Source of the DNA: Acidobacterium sp. S8 | GTDB taxonomy: Bacteria > Acidobacteriota > Terriglobia > Terriglobales > Acidobacteriaceae | Assembly (NCBI RefSeq): GCF_009765985.1 | Contig: NZ_LMUM01000015.1 | Span: 327,101 to 391,100 of the forward strand | Length of the DNA stretch: 64,000 nt | Direction of reading: 5' to 3' | Shown here: positions 53,896-62,780 of the stretch, in pieces | Numbering within the stretch: position 1 is the first letter of the stretch | How the letters are laid out: each line of letters starts with the position of its first letter | The notes under the pieces: generated by a model | Databases searched by the model: none | What the model was told of the DNA's origin: nothing | The model's input: only the letters and a program-made list of their open reading frames with translations | Translations under genes and position numbers: made by a program

Positions 53896-55239
53896 TTATA
53901 CCCCGGCGGTCTGGGCTGCGCGACGACGAAGGGCAGCTAGTAGATTATTTCTTAAGCGACCGCCGAACGCCTGCAATTCATCCATCCGTGGGGTCAACCC
54001 TGGCGCCGGCAAACCAAGCACAAATCGGAAACTGCAGAGCGCAAGTATCAAACGAACCAGAGCAGCGGTGAGGAGAGCAAAGCTCGCACCCAGAACACCC
54101 CATCTTGGAACAAGGAGCAGGAGCAGCGGGAGAGAGAGAATAAGCCCGCTCGACTGGAGTATCGTAACGAGTCCCGGCCTTCCAAGCGCCATGTAAGCTC
54201 GGGTCAAGACGAGAGTCGCACCCGTCAAAATAACCTCTGCTATCAGAATATTCAGGATTGCTGTCGCGCCACGGTATTCGCGACCGTACAGCAATGAGAG
54301 CAGAATAGGTCCGAGCGCGGCCACAGCCACGCCGCAAATCGCAGTGAGAAGCGTGCTGATACGTATCGCGCGTCCGGTCATTGCGATCAGTTCTTTCGGC
54401 TGTAGTGAGACTGCCTTTGGAAATAATACCGAGGCGACAGCCTGATGGATCACGTTCAATGTTCTGGATAAACTCAGAGCGACAACGTATGTACCCATCG
54501 CGTCCGGATTAAGTAGATGGACGACGATTGCCTGGTCAGCGTACAGAGATAGTGTTCCGCAAATATCCACCCCATACGAACGGGCTCCGTAGTTGAGCAG
54601 CTTACCAGCCGCGTCAATGATATGGACGGGCGGGTTCCGAAAATTATGGCGCAAACGGAAAAGAAGAAATATGCAGGACGGAATGCCGCTAACTATGTAG
54701 GCACAAGCAGCGCTGACAGGAGTCAGAATGTGGGTAAGCTGTAAGGCGATCAGCCCAACAAAAGCCAGCAACGGCGACATGCAAAGGGCGAGGCTCGACG
54801 CAAAAAAATCATTCTCTGCTTCACATGCTGCGCGCGCATTGGCGATCAACAGAACGATGAAAGCGTTGAACATGAACAACCGCGCGATTTGCACGATATG
54901 AGGAGAGTATTGGGAAAGCCAAAACGGAATGCCAATCATGCCCGTGAGCATGGCCAGCGCTCCCAGAAGAATGGTCAGCGGCAAGGATGCCCACAGAAGA
55001 TTTGTTTTGTTTTGTGGCTCAGCCCGACTCCAAAAAATCAAAGAGCTTGGAAGTCCAAAAGTCATCAGGCTGCCCAGAAAATTTGGCCACACTCCGAGCG
55101 CGGCGAGTTCGCCACGACCGGCAGGGTGCAGCGCACGAGCGGTAATGATTCCTGTTCCCGCGTTGATGAGAACAAAGAGGATTCGGCCGCCCGCGGATTG
55201 CATCACAGCGGCCAAGCCGCTCGATGGCTTAGTTGCCAT
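53896..55239 (-). CDS. Polysaccharide flippase (Wzx/MATE-like, PST family)
   Basis: 447 residues from the ATG at 55239, preceded by an AGG; the frame is open 12 codons further. Twelve to fourteen TM segments; the N-terminus S-A-G-G-R-I-L-F-V-L-I-N-A-G-T-G-I-I-T-A-R-A-L-H-P-A-G-R-G matches the flippase signature (G-x-x-x-x-A-R-x-L-x-P-x-x-x-G). It moves lipid-linked repeat units across the inner membrane. Its start overlaps the end of the upstream polymerase gene, and it is the last gene of the minus-strand arm of the EPS cluster. Confidence 0.88.
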   Translation of the reverse strand: MATKPSSGLAAVMQSAGGRILFVLINAGTGIITARALHPAGRGELAALGVWPNFLGSLMTFGLPSSLIFWSRAEPQNKTNLLWASLPLTILLGALAMLTGMIGIPFWLSQYSPHIVQIARLFMFNAFIVLLIANARAACEAENDFFASSLALCMSPLLAFVGLIALQLTHILTPVSAACAYIVSGIPSCIFLLFRLRHNFRNPPVHIIDAAGKLLNYGARSYGVDICGTLSLYADQAIVVHLLNPDAMGTYVVALSLSRTLNVIHQAVASVLFPKAVSLQPKELIAMTGRAIRISTLLTAICGVAVAALGPILLSLLYGREYRGATAILNILIAEVILTGATLVLTRAYMALGRPGLVTILQSSGLILSLPLLLLLVPRWGVLGASFALLTAALVRLILALCSFRFVLGLPAPGLTPRMDELQAFGGRLRNNLLAALRRRAAQTAGV

Positions 55240-56665
55240 CGCTGCCTGCTTTCGGAAGCACACCTGCGTTCTCAAGCGGCGTCATCGCGATCGCTCCGAA
55301 CATCCAAATGATGCTTCCTGTCACCCCTAACATGACGCTGCCAAGAAGCAGCTGTGAGATCAATCCGATGCTGATGCAAGCCGCGATCACTTCTGTTGTC
55401 GCGCGTTCAGCCCCGGAGCGCCACCCATTCCAGGCCAATAAACCAAGCGCAGCGAGATAAACAGCTCCGCCAACCCACCCCAACGACAAGGCTATCTCCC
55501 AAAACCCGCTATCTCGGGTGCCTAGCGCGGTCTTTCCTGCAAAATTAGCCTCCATCGTTCCCAGTCCAGTACCAAAGGGTTCTTGGCTAGCATAAGTAAT
55601 CATCTGCTCGTGGCCGCTCTGGCGGTCCTGATAGCTAGTGTCGTCCTTCATATCGGTAAAGGATGAAAAACGGTTCTGCACGTTTTCCCGGATTGGCTCG
55701 ATTACCATGGCACAGCTAATACACACCAACATAAGCGCAGCAGCCACGCTCAGCCGAGTTATATATTTCTTCTCGCGAAAGGCCAGCAGGATAAGCGCGA
55801 GTATGATTGCCGCCCATGCTGACCGAACAGAAGAAAGCAGGAGCGTCGCACACCCGGCGGCTCCCGCAAGCATGACCAGCACGCCTCGCTGGCTCAATAA
55901 CAACATAAGGCCAGCAACCAAAGTGAACGCAAGCGCGCCCGGTCCATTCATGGTACTGAACACCCGTATGCCGAAAGGCTCGGGGTTGCCGATTGAACTC
56001 ATCTTCGACTCAACCATCCAGAGGACGTCCCAACGAGGAGCTAGAAAGTATTGGATAACTCCGTAGACCCCCATCATGAGAACACCCCAGCAAAATGTGG
56101 ATCGTAGCGATTGCAAGAGTGCTTCCCGACGATCCGCATCTCTGAATTCAGAAAAGACGAAAAAACCGAACACGATTGGTGTGAACCATCCAAGAGAAGA
56201 CATCAGGAGAATCTTCTTCGGAATGCAAAGAAACCCGACACCTAACCCATAGAGCACACTCGCAAATGCGAGAACAAATGGAAAACTGGAAGGCAGCTTC
56301 CAAATGTCGCGCCGTTGAAATATGACGGGTAAACATACAAGAGATGCAAGAAACGGCGCGGCTACAATCGGATTACCTTCCGCGAAGCCGCTCCGATAGT
56401 CGACAAGGCGGCGAAGAAAACAGGCCAAAAACCAGAGCCACCAGATAAAACTGACATATGTAACCGGCGCTCTGCGATAGAGCATGTATGCGATTCCTGT
56501 GGCCAATACAGGAATCAGATAACGGCCCAGCGTTCCACCCAGCAGCACCAGCACCAACGTCAACACTGTGAAACCACCAATAAGAAAGCGGGGCTGAAAC
56601 GCAGCAGTATCGAGTTCATCGTGAGGGAGCGGCACGTTGTCGAGCGTACTGTCGCTTATACTCAT
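55229..56665 (-). CDS. O-antigen polymerase/ligase-like membrane protein (Wzy/WaaL type)
   Basis: 478 residues with about eleven TM segments, one long periplasmic loop (about 335-390, with R-S-G-H-E-Q-M-I and F-G-T-G-L-G-T-M) and the late V-G-G-A-V-Y-L-A-A-L pattern typical of O-antigen ligase domain (Wzy_C) proteins. Such proteins polymerise repeat units or ligate polysaccharide at the periplasmic face. Conservation is low in the family, so polymerase versus ligase cannot be decided. Its start overlaps the glycosyltransferase stop by 4 bp and its stop overlaps the flippase start. Confidence 0.82.
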   Translation of the reverse strand: MSISDSTLDNVPLPHDELDTAAFQPRFLIGGFTVLTLVLVLLGGTLGRYLIPVLATGIAYMLYRRAPVTYVSFIWWLWFLACFLRRLVDYRSGFAEGNPIVAAPFLASLVCLPVIFQRRDIWKLPSSFPFVLAFASVLYGLGVGFLCIPKKILLMSSLGWFTPIVFGFFVFSEFRDADRREALLQSLRSTFCWGVLMMGVYGVIQYFLAPRWDVLWMVESKMSSIGNPEPFGIRVFSTMNGPGALAFTLVAGLMLLLSQRGVLVMLAGAAGCATLLLSSVRSAWAAIILALILLAFREKKYITRLSVAAALMLVCISCAMVIEPIRENVQNRFSSFTDMKDDTSYQDRQSGHEQMITYASQEPFGTGLGTMEANFAGKTALGTRDSGFWEIALSLGWVGGAVYLAALGLLAWNGWRSGAERATTEVIAACISIGLISQLLLGSVMLGVTGSIIWMFGAIAMTPLENAGVLPKAGSDGN

Positions 56666-57882
56666 TCGCTTACTCTTGCCCCCATTTCAATGTCGTCATT
56701 GACAATTTCTAATGGCTTCGACAGGTGGGCAGATGTAACCTTTCTATACTGACTGCACCATTGCGCGATATAGCGCTCCTTCGAAAAGATATGTTTCACG
56801 TTGCGGATGGCAACCTCTCCATATCGCTCGCGCAGCGAAGGGTCCATCGCCAACCGGATCATCGTGTTCACGAGAGCTTTATGATCACCCACCGGCAGGA
56901 TCTCCCCGTCCACGCGATGATGGACTATTTCTGCAGGACCGCCGCAATCTGTTGCTATGACGGCTTTGCCCAGCATCATTGCCTCAATGAGTACGAGTGC
57001 AAATGGTTCCACCTCTGAATTGAGAACAAACAAATCCATCGTTTGTATGAGTGCCGGAACATCTGACCTCTGTCCCAGGAACCGTACGGACTTACCTAAC
57101 TGTAACTTTGCAACCTCCTGCTCTAACCTTTGCAAATATTCATGATCCTTGTTGAAAAGAGATGCGCCAATGATTAGTAGAACGGCTTCGGGGACAGTTG
57201 AACGCACGTCTGCAAAAGCGCGGATCAACCCAAGTTGTCCTTTTCGAGGAGAGACCTGGCCCACCATGCCAATTACAAAAGATTTGGGTACGATCACTAA
57301 TTCTTTTCGCTTTTCGTCGCGTAGTTCTGGACTGCGATGGAATCTGGTCATATCGATGCCGTTGTGGATAACGACAACGTGGCGACCTCGTGAAGTAAAA
57401 GGTCGCAAAGTATATGCAGCCGCTTTGCTGCAGGCTACTATATGAACCCGTCGTGACGAATGTGCAAGCAAGCGAATAAGCGTCGTCAGAGGATGCGACG
57501 GGAGAATATCGTGAGAATGCCAGATCACTGGTACACGTGTACCAATTGTCGCAACTGTGGCGACGATGCCTGCGCGAACAGTATTTGCCTGAACAATGTC
57601 GGGGGATAGCGCCTTAACTTTTTTCCTGAAGGCGTACAACACGCCGGCGATGGAAAGCAAGTAATTCAAGAACAATAAAGGATTGTAAGTAAACCGTGCC
57701 CGGATCTGATTACATGTGATTACTGGAACTCCTAAATCCGCGGCGTCATTCCGCAGCGTACCTTCCGCTGGGCAAACCAATATCAACTCAAAAGACCCAC
57801 GTGGCAAATTGGCTAGAGACAAAAGAAGCATCTTCTCTGCTCCGCTGACAATTCCCGTGTGGTTGTAAAACAAGGTTCGCAT
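56662..57882 (-). CDS. Glycosyltransferase family 4
   Basis: 406 residues from the ATG at 57882, chosen because it starts the conserved M-R-T-L-F-Y-N-H-T-G-I-V-S-G-A-E-K-M (donor-domain glycine loop). The GT-B fold shows I-V-Q-A-N-T-V-R-A-G in the N-domain, V-I-H-N-G-I-D, G-M-V-G-Q-V-S-P-R-K-G, and the donor-sugar E-P-F-A-L-V-L-I-E-A-M-x-x-G-K-A-V-I-A (E-x7-E). It transfers a sugar, probably with retention, to the growing lipid-linked unit at the cytosolic face. It overlaps the polymerase gene by 4 bp. The 187-bp gap upstream to wza may hold a separate promoter. Confidence 0.9.
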   Translation of the reverse strand: MRTLFYNHTGIVSGAEKMLLLSLANLPRGSFELILVCPAEGTLRNDAADLGVPVITCNQIRARFTYNPLLFLNYLLSIAGVLYAFRKKVKALSPDIVQANTVRAGIVATVATIGTRVPVIWHSHDILPSHPLTTLIRLLAHSSRRVHIVACSKAAAYTLRPFTSRGRHVVVIHNGIDMTRFHRSPELRDEKRKELVIVPKSFVIGMVGQVSPRKGQLGLIRAFADVRSTVPEAVLLIIGASLFNKDHEYLQRLEQEVAKLQLGKSVRFLGQRSDVPALIQTMDLFVLNSEVEPFALVLIEAMMLGKAVIATDCGGPAEIVHHRVDGEILPVGDHKALVNTMIRLAMDPSLRERYGEVAIRNVKHIFSKERYIAQWCSQYRKVTSAHLSKPLEIVNDDIEMGARVSE

Positions 57883-58069
57883 TATGCTTAGTCCCGCCTC
57901 GACAACGTTGTTTATAGATTGACTGCGGCGCTGGCTATGTTGCTTCAGCTGCCTTCTGCAAGACACAGAGCGGCACCTGGAGGCAGTGCTTTCTCCGAAT
58001 CAGGTAACGGGTGCAAGACCATCTCCTCGATTCAAAGCGCCGTCTGAGCCATCTGTCGTAAAACACCCA

Positions 58070-58720
58070 TTAATAGAGTGGAAAATACGTGCCAACACTG
58101 ACCCAGTGAACGTAATCAGAAATCTTGCTAACTGTATTTTTTGGAACCACCAAAAGATCGCCGGGCTTGAGCATTACGTCTTCGTCGAGTTCCGGATGCT
58201 TCGGATTCATCAGCTTCTTGATATTCAAAATGCGTGTGCTGGCAGTATCTCCGTCAGCTCTGCGAAAGAGGATCACCTGAGAATGTTTTGCGCTATCTTT
58301 GAATCCTCCTGCCATCGCGATTGCGTCAATGGCACTAATCGTCCCGTGCATCTCAAATTTTCCGGGCGAACTTACCTGCCCAACAACTGTATAGCTGGGC
58401 TTCACAAAGTTGCTGAGTGTAAGTGAAATCTCCGGTTGATTCAGCCGCGTATTTAGCTGCGCCAAGATACTGGTGCGAGCCTCCTCAAGCGTCAGGCCGC
58501 CAATTTTGACCGAGCCAACCAGTTTAACGGTTGTCACCCCATCCGGTTGTATGGTTAACGATTCGTCATACTCCGGTGTATAGCGATAGCTCAGTTGCAG
58601 TTGATCACTTGGCTGAATCCGATAAGGCTGATCCCTTGTCAGTAGCTGCGTCCGCGCAACATAAAGCTGGCTAGCAATCAACATAAACAAACACAATTTC
58701 TTGATCATCTTTGTCTCCAT
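58070..58720 (-). CDS. Polysaccharide export protein (Wza/BexD family)
   Basis: 216 residues. Signal peptide about 1-22 without a clear lipobox Cys, unlike canonical Wza, so it may be a soluble or non-lipidated member. Poly_export domain (Y-R-I-Q-P-S-D-Q-L-Q-L-S-Y-R, about 33-110) followed by an SLBB domain (about 115-205, Y-T-V-V-G-Q-V-S-S-P-G-K-F-E-M) and M-L-K-P-G-D-L-L-V-V-P-K-N. It forms the outer-membrane export pore ring for EPS. A GGGGAGG ribosome site precedes the ATG by 6 nt. It follows the GumC/Wzz gene by 15 bp. It is short for Wza, lacking the long C-terminal amphipathic helix region. Confidence 0.9.
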   Translation of the reverse strand: METKMIKKLCLFMLIASQLYVARTQLLTRDQPYRIQPSDQLQLSYRYTPEYDESLTIQPDGVTTVKLVGSVKIGGLTLEEARTSILAQLNTRLNQPEISLTLSNFVKPSYTVVGQVSSPGKFEMHGTISAIDAIAMAGGFKDSAKHSQVILFRRADGDTASTRILNIKKLMNPKHPELDEDVMLKPGDLLVVPKNTVSKISDYVHWVSVGTYFPLY

Positions 58721-58735
58721 TCACGACCTCCCCGT

Positions 58736-60166
58736 CTACGCCGCCATTGCGGAAGTCGAATTAACGTTATGGTCGACGGGCCGCGGCGAGTTGAGATGCT
58801 CTCGAACGCGAACGCAGAGGTAGGCCACCATAAGGGAAAACAATAATCCGATAGTCAAATCGAGGGGCACCACCGGGGACACAGGCTCCAACTGGAAGGT
58901 AGGTGTTTCTATAAGAGAAACATCTGTGATCCGCTTTTGATCTAACGACTCAGCAATACGAGCCTCTTCACGTCTCTTGGAATAAAGAAGATAGTTGTCC
59001 TCGTCCTCTTTCACGGTACGAACCAGTTGCTCATTTTCAGTTGCGGATGCAGCGAGTTTGGACATCTGGTCCTTGTACCCCTGCACAAATGTCATCATTT
59101 GTGACCGCCTGGCCTCAAGCCCGGCCAGTGTAACCTTGGAAACGACCAGATTTTTTTCTGCGTCTTCATGTATCTGGTTGAGGTCGCTAACCTGTTCGAT
59201 GCTAGAGTGCTCGGTGACGCTATTGAGCGTATTCTTTGTATCTGCTATCTCTTTATCCAACTCAACCACAAATCGGTCGTCCGGCCGAAATTTTGTAATC
59301 ATCTCGGTACGACGATTCTCTAGTTCGGCGAGCATGGCGCTGAGCTGAGCGATAAGCCCTGATTGCGGACTCGTTCTTATCTCCGAGGTCACCCGCTGAT
59401 TCATTCCCGTTAATACAGATTCGGCTGCTTGAACGCGCTTCTTGTACTCGGACTCTTGCGCCTCGGTATCATCTAGCGACGCTTGAGCCTCTATCGTCCT
59501 CTGCGCGAGGGGATCTTTTTCGTCCGGATCCGCGAGTGCAGAATGATTTTGACGGAAGATGCGCAGTTGCTCTTCAGATTGCGCCAACCGATTTGCGTAT
59601 ACATTCGCCTGCTCATCAAAAAATTTCAATGATCCGGGCGTTGCATGTGCTTTCAAGTGTTCCCCCAGGTACACTTCAGCAAGATTCTTCAGAATCGTAT
59701 TTGCTTGCGCAGGACTTTTTGCCCGGTACGAGACAGAGATGATCTCCGACTTCTTCACCGCTTCGATATCGAGACGATGCGCAAGACCGTGAACAGCTCT
59801 ATCAACATCTAGTTCCTGATTTTGTCCAGCAGATTTGCCAGACGTCTTCAGTAAGCCAGATCTAAGCACGACCTGTTGCAACACATCTCGACTCTTTAAT
59901 AATTCGATCTCCGAATTGATTCGAATTTCAGCAAGCTCCTGATATTGCGTCCCATTCTTATCCTCGCTCGGGCTGATAATCAGGTCCTGCCGGCCAGTGT
60001 TCACGAGCAGCTTCATCTCCGATTCATATTTCGGAGGAAGCAACATCACTACTGCGGCGATTAACACAAACGTAATCGTGAAAGCGACGAAGAATAGCTT
60101 TCGGTGTTTCTTTATTCGATATAGCACCACAGCGTTCGGGTGATTAAGTCCGTTGGAAATACTCAT
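58736..60166 (-). CDS. Chain-length determinant/co-polymerase (GumC/Wzz family)
   Basis: 476 residues. TM1 about 25-45 follows a short cytosolic stretch; Wzz domain about 48-100 (P-P-K-Y-E-S-E-M-K-L-L-V); a long periplasmic coiled coil about 190-400; TM2 about 432-455 after the Pro-rich V-S-P-V-V-P-L-D-L-T; short cytosolic end. There is no Walker A, so the partner BY-kinase, if any, is encoded elsewhere; none is in the window. It sets EPS chain length with Wza. The ATG is preceded by AAGGGG 8 nt upstream. It is the first gene of the minus-strand EPS arm. Confidence 0.93.
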   Translation of the reverse strand: MSISNGLNHPNAVVLYRIKKHRKLFFVAFTITFVLIAAVVMLLPPKYESEMKLLVNTGRQDLIISPSEDKNGTQYQELAEIRINSEIELLKSRDVLQQVVLRSGLLKTSGKSAGQNQELDVDRAVHGLAHRLDIEAVKKSEIISVSYRAKSPAQANTILKNLAEVYLGEHLKAHATPGSLKFFDEQANVYANRLAQSEEQLRIFRQNHSALADPDEKDPLAQRTIEAQASLDDTEAQESEYKKRVQAAESVLTGMNQRVTSEIRTSPQSGLIAQLSAMLAELENRRTEMITKFRPDDRFVVELDKEIADTKNTLNSVTEHSSIEQVSDLNQIHEDAEKNLVVSKVTLAGLEARRSQMMTFVQGYKDQMSKLAASATENEQLVRTVKEDEDNYLLYSKRREEARIAESLDQKRITDVSLIETPTFQLEPVSPVVPLDLTIGLLFSLMVAYLCVRVREHLNSPRPVDHNVNSTSAMAA

Positions 60167-60412
60167 CTAGGGTGCCCCTTCAAGAGATACCTATGTATTG
60201 TTCCCATCTTCCAGGCTATGAAACGCTTCCCGGAATAAATTGATCCTCGGTCGCGGTATGCGAGCCACGAACACTAGAGGATACGATCGCTAGGCCGACA
60301 TAACACGGCACATAAGCTTGGGTCAGTAATACTTGAACGCGTCCTCAGTGGGCAGTAACTCTGGGGTGAGGTCCGCTCATGCACCAAAGGTCAGGTGCTG
60401 TATTCAGGGTTA

Positions 60413-60440
60413 GAGTAGCATACAAATATTACGCGTCAAG
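60413..60440 (-). promoter_or_regulatory. Candidate promoter for the GumC/Wza arm
   Basis: On the minus strand: TTGACG (forward 60435-60440), 16-bp spacer, TACTCT (forward 60413-60418). The -35 is near consensus and the -10 is weak. It would give a leader of about 240 nt. Confidence 0.35.
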
Positions 60441-60822
60441 ATTTATTGATCACTTTTAGCCGCGATATAAATTAATAGTTCTTAATTCAGCACATATCGA
60501 TTCACTCTTTGAATACTGTAATCAACACGGTAACGTGCTTTACTTTCGCTTTTAGGTATCACACTCCGCGTTCTATTAAGTTGCATTCTTGTGAAAAGCC
60601 AGGCATATCTGGATGCTGAACATCGGATGTTGCCTCGCTAACAGCCTCATAAGATATTTTTATTCGTCGCAATAGCTAGTCGAATAATGAAGTATCGATG
60701 CCGGCTAACCCGTTCGAGGCTAACGACCTGGGTGAAAACAACGCGTCTTACAAATCTGCGTCGTGGTTACGCAGCATTAGTGAGTAGATGATTCTGTGGG
60801 GTTGCTTTGTCTATTTTTATTG

Positions 60823-60850
60823 TTGCGCACAAGAAAACCTGTGCTATGGT
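60823..60850 (+). promoter_or_regulatory. Candidate promoter for the sugar transferase arm
   Basis: TTGCGC (60823-60828), 16-bp spacer, TATGGT (60845-60850). It would leave a leader of about 440 nt before the first start codon. Low certainty. Confidence 0.3.
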
Positions 60851-61297
60851 CATAGTCAATTACCAAATGTCCGGTAACGATGCGTTCGCACCGCAGACTC
60901 GAGACAACCATAAAAACGTAATGTGTACGGTCACGATGATCTGCACAATGCGTTGTCTCTAATACAACTGCTCTTCACAATGCTCGGCGACGCTATTCTG
61001 ATAACGCTATAAAGCAGATTGCATACACCAAGGTTACTTTTACAGCTAGGGTCATGAGGCACGCTATAGATCCGGCTGCAACGAGGAAGCAATGGACGAG
61101 CACAATCTACTAGTGCGAACTTGCAGTTCGCCAGAGCTAATGCGCAAGGTCGAACGGATGTCGAGCAAACAATGTTGAAGACATATCCGGTCACTTACTC
61201 TCACGCATAAACTACCGAGTCGCCGTTATACCTCGATCGACCAACGTCCTGATGACGAACAGGACATGAGACAACAATTGAACAGGTAAGTTCATTC

Positions 61298-62764
61298 GTG
61301 CGTGCAGCTTCTGTGAGCAACGCTCGGATGGATGCAGGAGAGACACTTTTGAGCCGACAAAAGCCACGTACGCTAATTACTGTTCTCGACAGCCTCGCCG
61401 CGTTGACATTAGCCGTTTCTGCGGTCGTGTGGGCTAATCAGCTGTACATGCCTCCTGGAACCTTCGCAGAATTCCTCGCAATGCGTATTACTCTTCTCAA
61501 CGCTCTCTTCGCAATTGTTTTTGCCGTCTGTTGGGCGGAATGTTCGGAAGCTTTTGGCTTATTTCAGAACACCTTTACTGAATGGATCCGCCCCGCGCTT
61601 CGTGCCGCAGCGTGCAGTGGTGTGATGACGTTGCTGCTGGCTCTTTATCTTCTGTTTCGTCGATCTGCAGATCCGGTAGCTACGATGCTTCCCGCTTTCT
61701 TTGTGTCTGCCTTTATCTACCAGCTAGTACGGTTGCTGATCTCTAATCCTGGATTGCGCTCGAAAAGACGCGAACCGGAAAAGATTCTGATCTTAGGCAG
61801 TGGCCGTCGCGCGATAAAAGCCTGGAAAGAATTGCGTGTGCAGTATCACCGAACGAAACAGTTGGTCGGATTTGTAGATAATCGCGATCCTCGCTCGTTT
61901 TCATCTGAGATTGCGACGCGTTATGTCTGTGACGTAGATCGACTTTCAGACTACTTATTGCGCAATGTGATTGACGAGCTAATCATCGCCGTTCCCATGC
62001 GCTCCTGTTATGACTTGGCGCAGCGGGCCGTCGCTATAGCGGAAGCCGCCGGAGTGCGAGTTGTGACCCTGAATGACACCTATGGTCTCAACTTTAGTCG
62101 TGGATTACGCGCACGCACGCCCCTCTTCGTTGAGCTAGTGCCTAAAGACGAAAAGCTTATTGCCGCTGAAGCCTTGAAGCGCTCACTCGATGTTGTGATT
62201 GCAATCATCTGCATCGCATTCACTTTACCTATTTGTGCTGTTATCGCTGTCGCTATCAAACTTACGAGTCCGGGACCGATTTTGTTTGTTCAAGACCGGT
62301 ACGGATACCGAAGGCGCCTGTTTCCGATGTGCAAATTCCGCAGTATGGTGTCTAACGCACCGGAACTAATGGCTTCGTTAGAGAGCCAGAATGAGGCGGG
62401 CGGTCCTATTTTCAAGATCACAAATGATCCTCGAATTACGTCGATAGGCCGATTTATTCGGCGTACATCGCTGGATGAACTGCCACAACTGTGGAACGTT
62501 TTAAGCGGCGATATGTCGCTGGTCGGACCTCGCCCCATGAGCGTACGAGATGTATCGCTCTTCACAGAAACACAATTGATGCGCCGCTTCAGTGTACGGC
62601 CTGGAATCACGGGAATATGGCAGGTTTCGGGACGAAGTGCTCTGAGCTTTGAGCAATGGATGGCGCTTGATTTTACTTACCTGGATGAATGGTCTCTTTC
62701 CCTTGATTTTAAGATCCTTGCCCGGACCGTACCCGCGGTATTAAAGCGTTCTGGTGCGGCGTGA
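61298..62764 (+). CDS. Polyprenyl-phosphate sugar phosphotransferase (EPS initiating enzyme)
   Basis: Up to 488 residues. Four N-terminal TM segments (about 30-150), a Rossmann-like middle part (I-L-I-L-G-S-G-R-R-A-I-K-A-W), one further TM and the Bac_transf domain: S-P-G-P-I-L-F-V-Q-D-R-Y-G, C-K-F-R-S-M-V, D-E-L-P-Q-L-W-N-V-L-S-G-D-M-S-L-V-G-P-R-P, R-P-G-I-T-G-I-W-Q-V. It loads the first sugar-1-phosphate onto undecaprenyl phosphate. The GTG at 61298 is one start; the ATG at 61328 is an alternative and neither has a strong ribosome site. It differs from the enzyme at 21015 in the middle domain, so the two are not recent copies. Confidence 0.9.
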   Translation: MRAASVSNARMDAGETLLSRQKPRTLITVLDSLAALTLAVSAVVWANQLYMPPGTFAEFLAMRITLLNALFAIVFAVCWAECSEAFGLFQNTFTEWIRPALRAAACSGVMTLLLALYLLFRRSADPVATMLPAFFVSAFIYQLVRLLISNPGLRSKRREPEKILILGSGRRAIKAWKELRVQYHRTKQLVGFVDNRDPRSFSSEIATRYVCDVDRLSDYLLRNVIDELIIAVPMRSCYDLAQRAVAIAEAAGVRVVTLNDTYGLNFSRGLRARTPLFVELVPKDEKLIAAEALKRSLDVVIAIICIAFTLPICAVIAVAIKLTSPGPILFVQDRYGYRRRLFPMCKFRSMVSNAPELMASLESQNEAGGPIFKITNDPRITSIGRFIRRTSLDELPQLWNVLSGDMSLVGPRPMSVRDVSLFTETQLMRRFSVRPGITGIWQVSGRSALSFEQWMALDFTYLDEWSLSLDFKILARTVPAVLKRSGAA

Positions 62765-62780
62765 TATTGCAGGAGGCATG

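Larger units (their letters stand above)
60167..61297. other. 1.1-kb non-coding divergent control region of the EPS cluster
   Basis: No credible gene on either strand; the reading frames present are short and lack ribosome sites and protein-like composition. The region is AT-richer than the flanking genes. It contains candidate promoters for each arm (60413-60440 minus, 60823-60850 plus) and a short inverted repeat TTACC-N8-GGTAA (60860-60877). Confidence 0.6.

Noticed and set aside
60931..61194. 87-codon minus-strand frame in the EPS control region
   Set aside because: No ribosome site, Ser/Cys/Arg-rich composition, and it ends amid AT-rich regulatory sequence.
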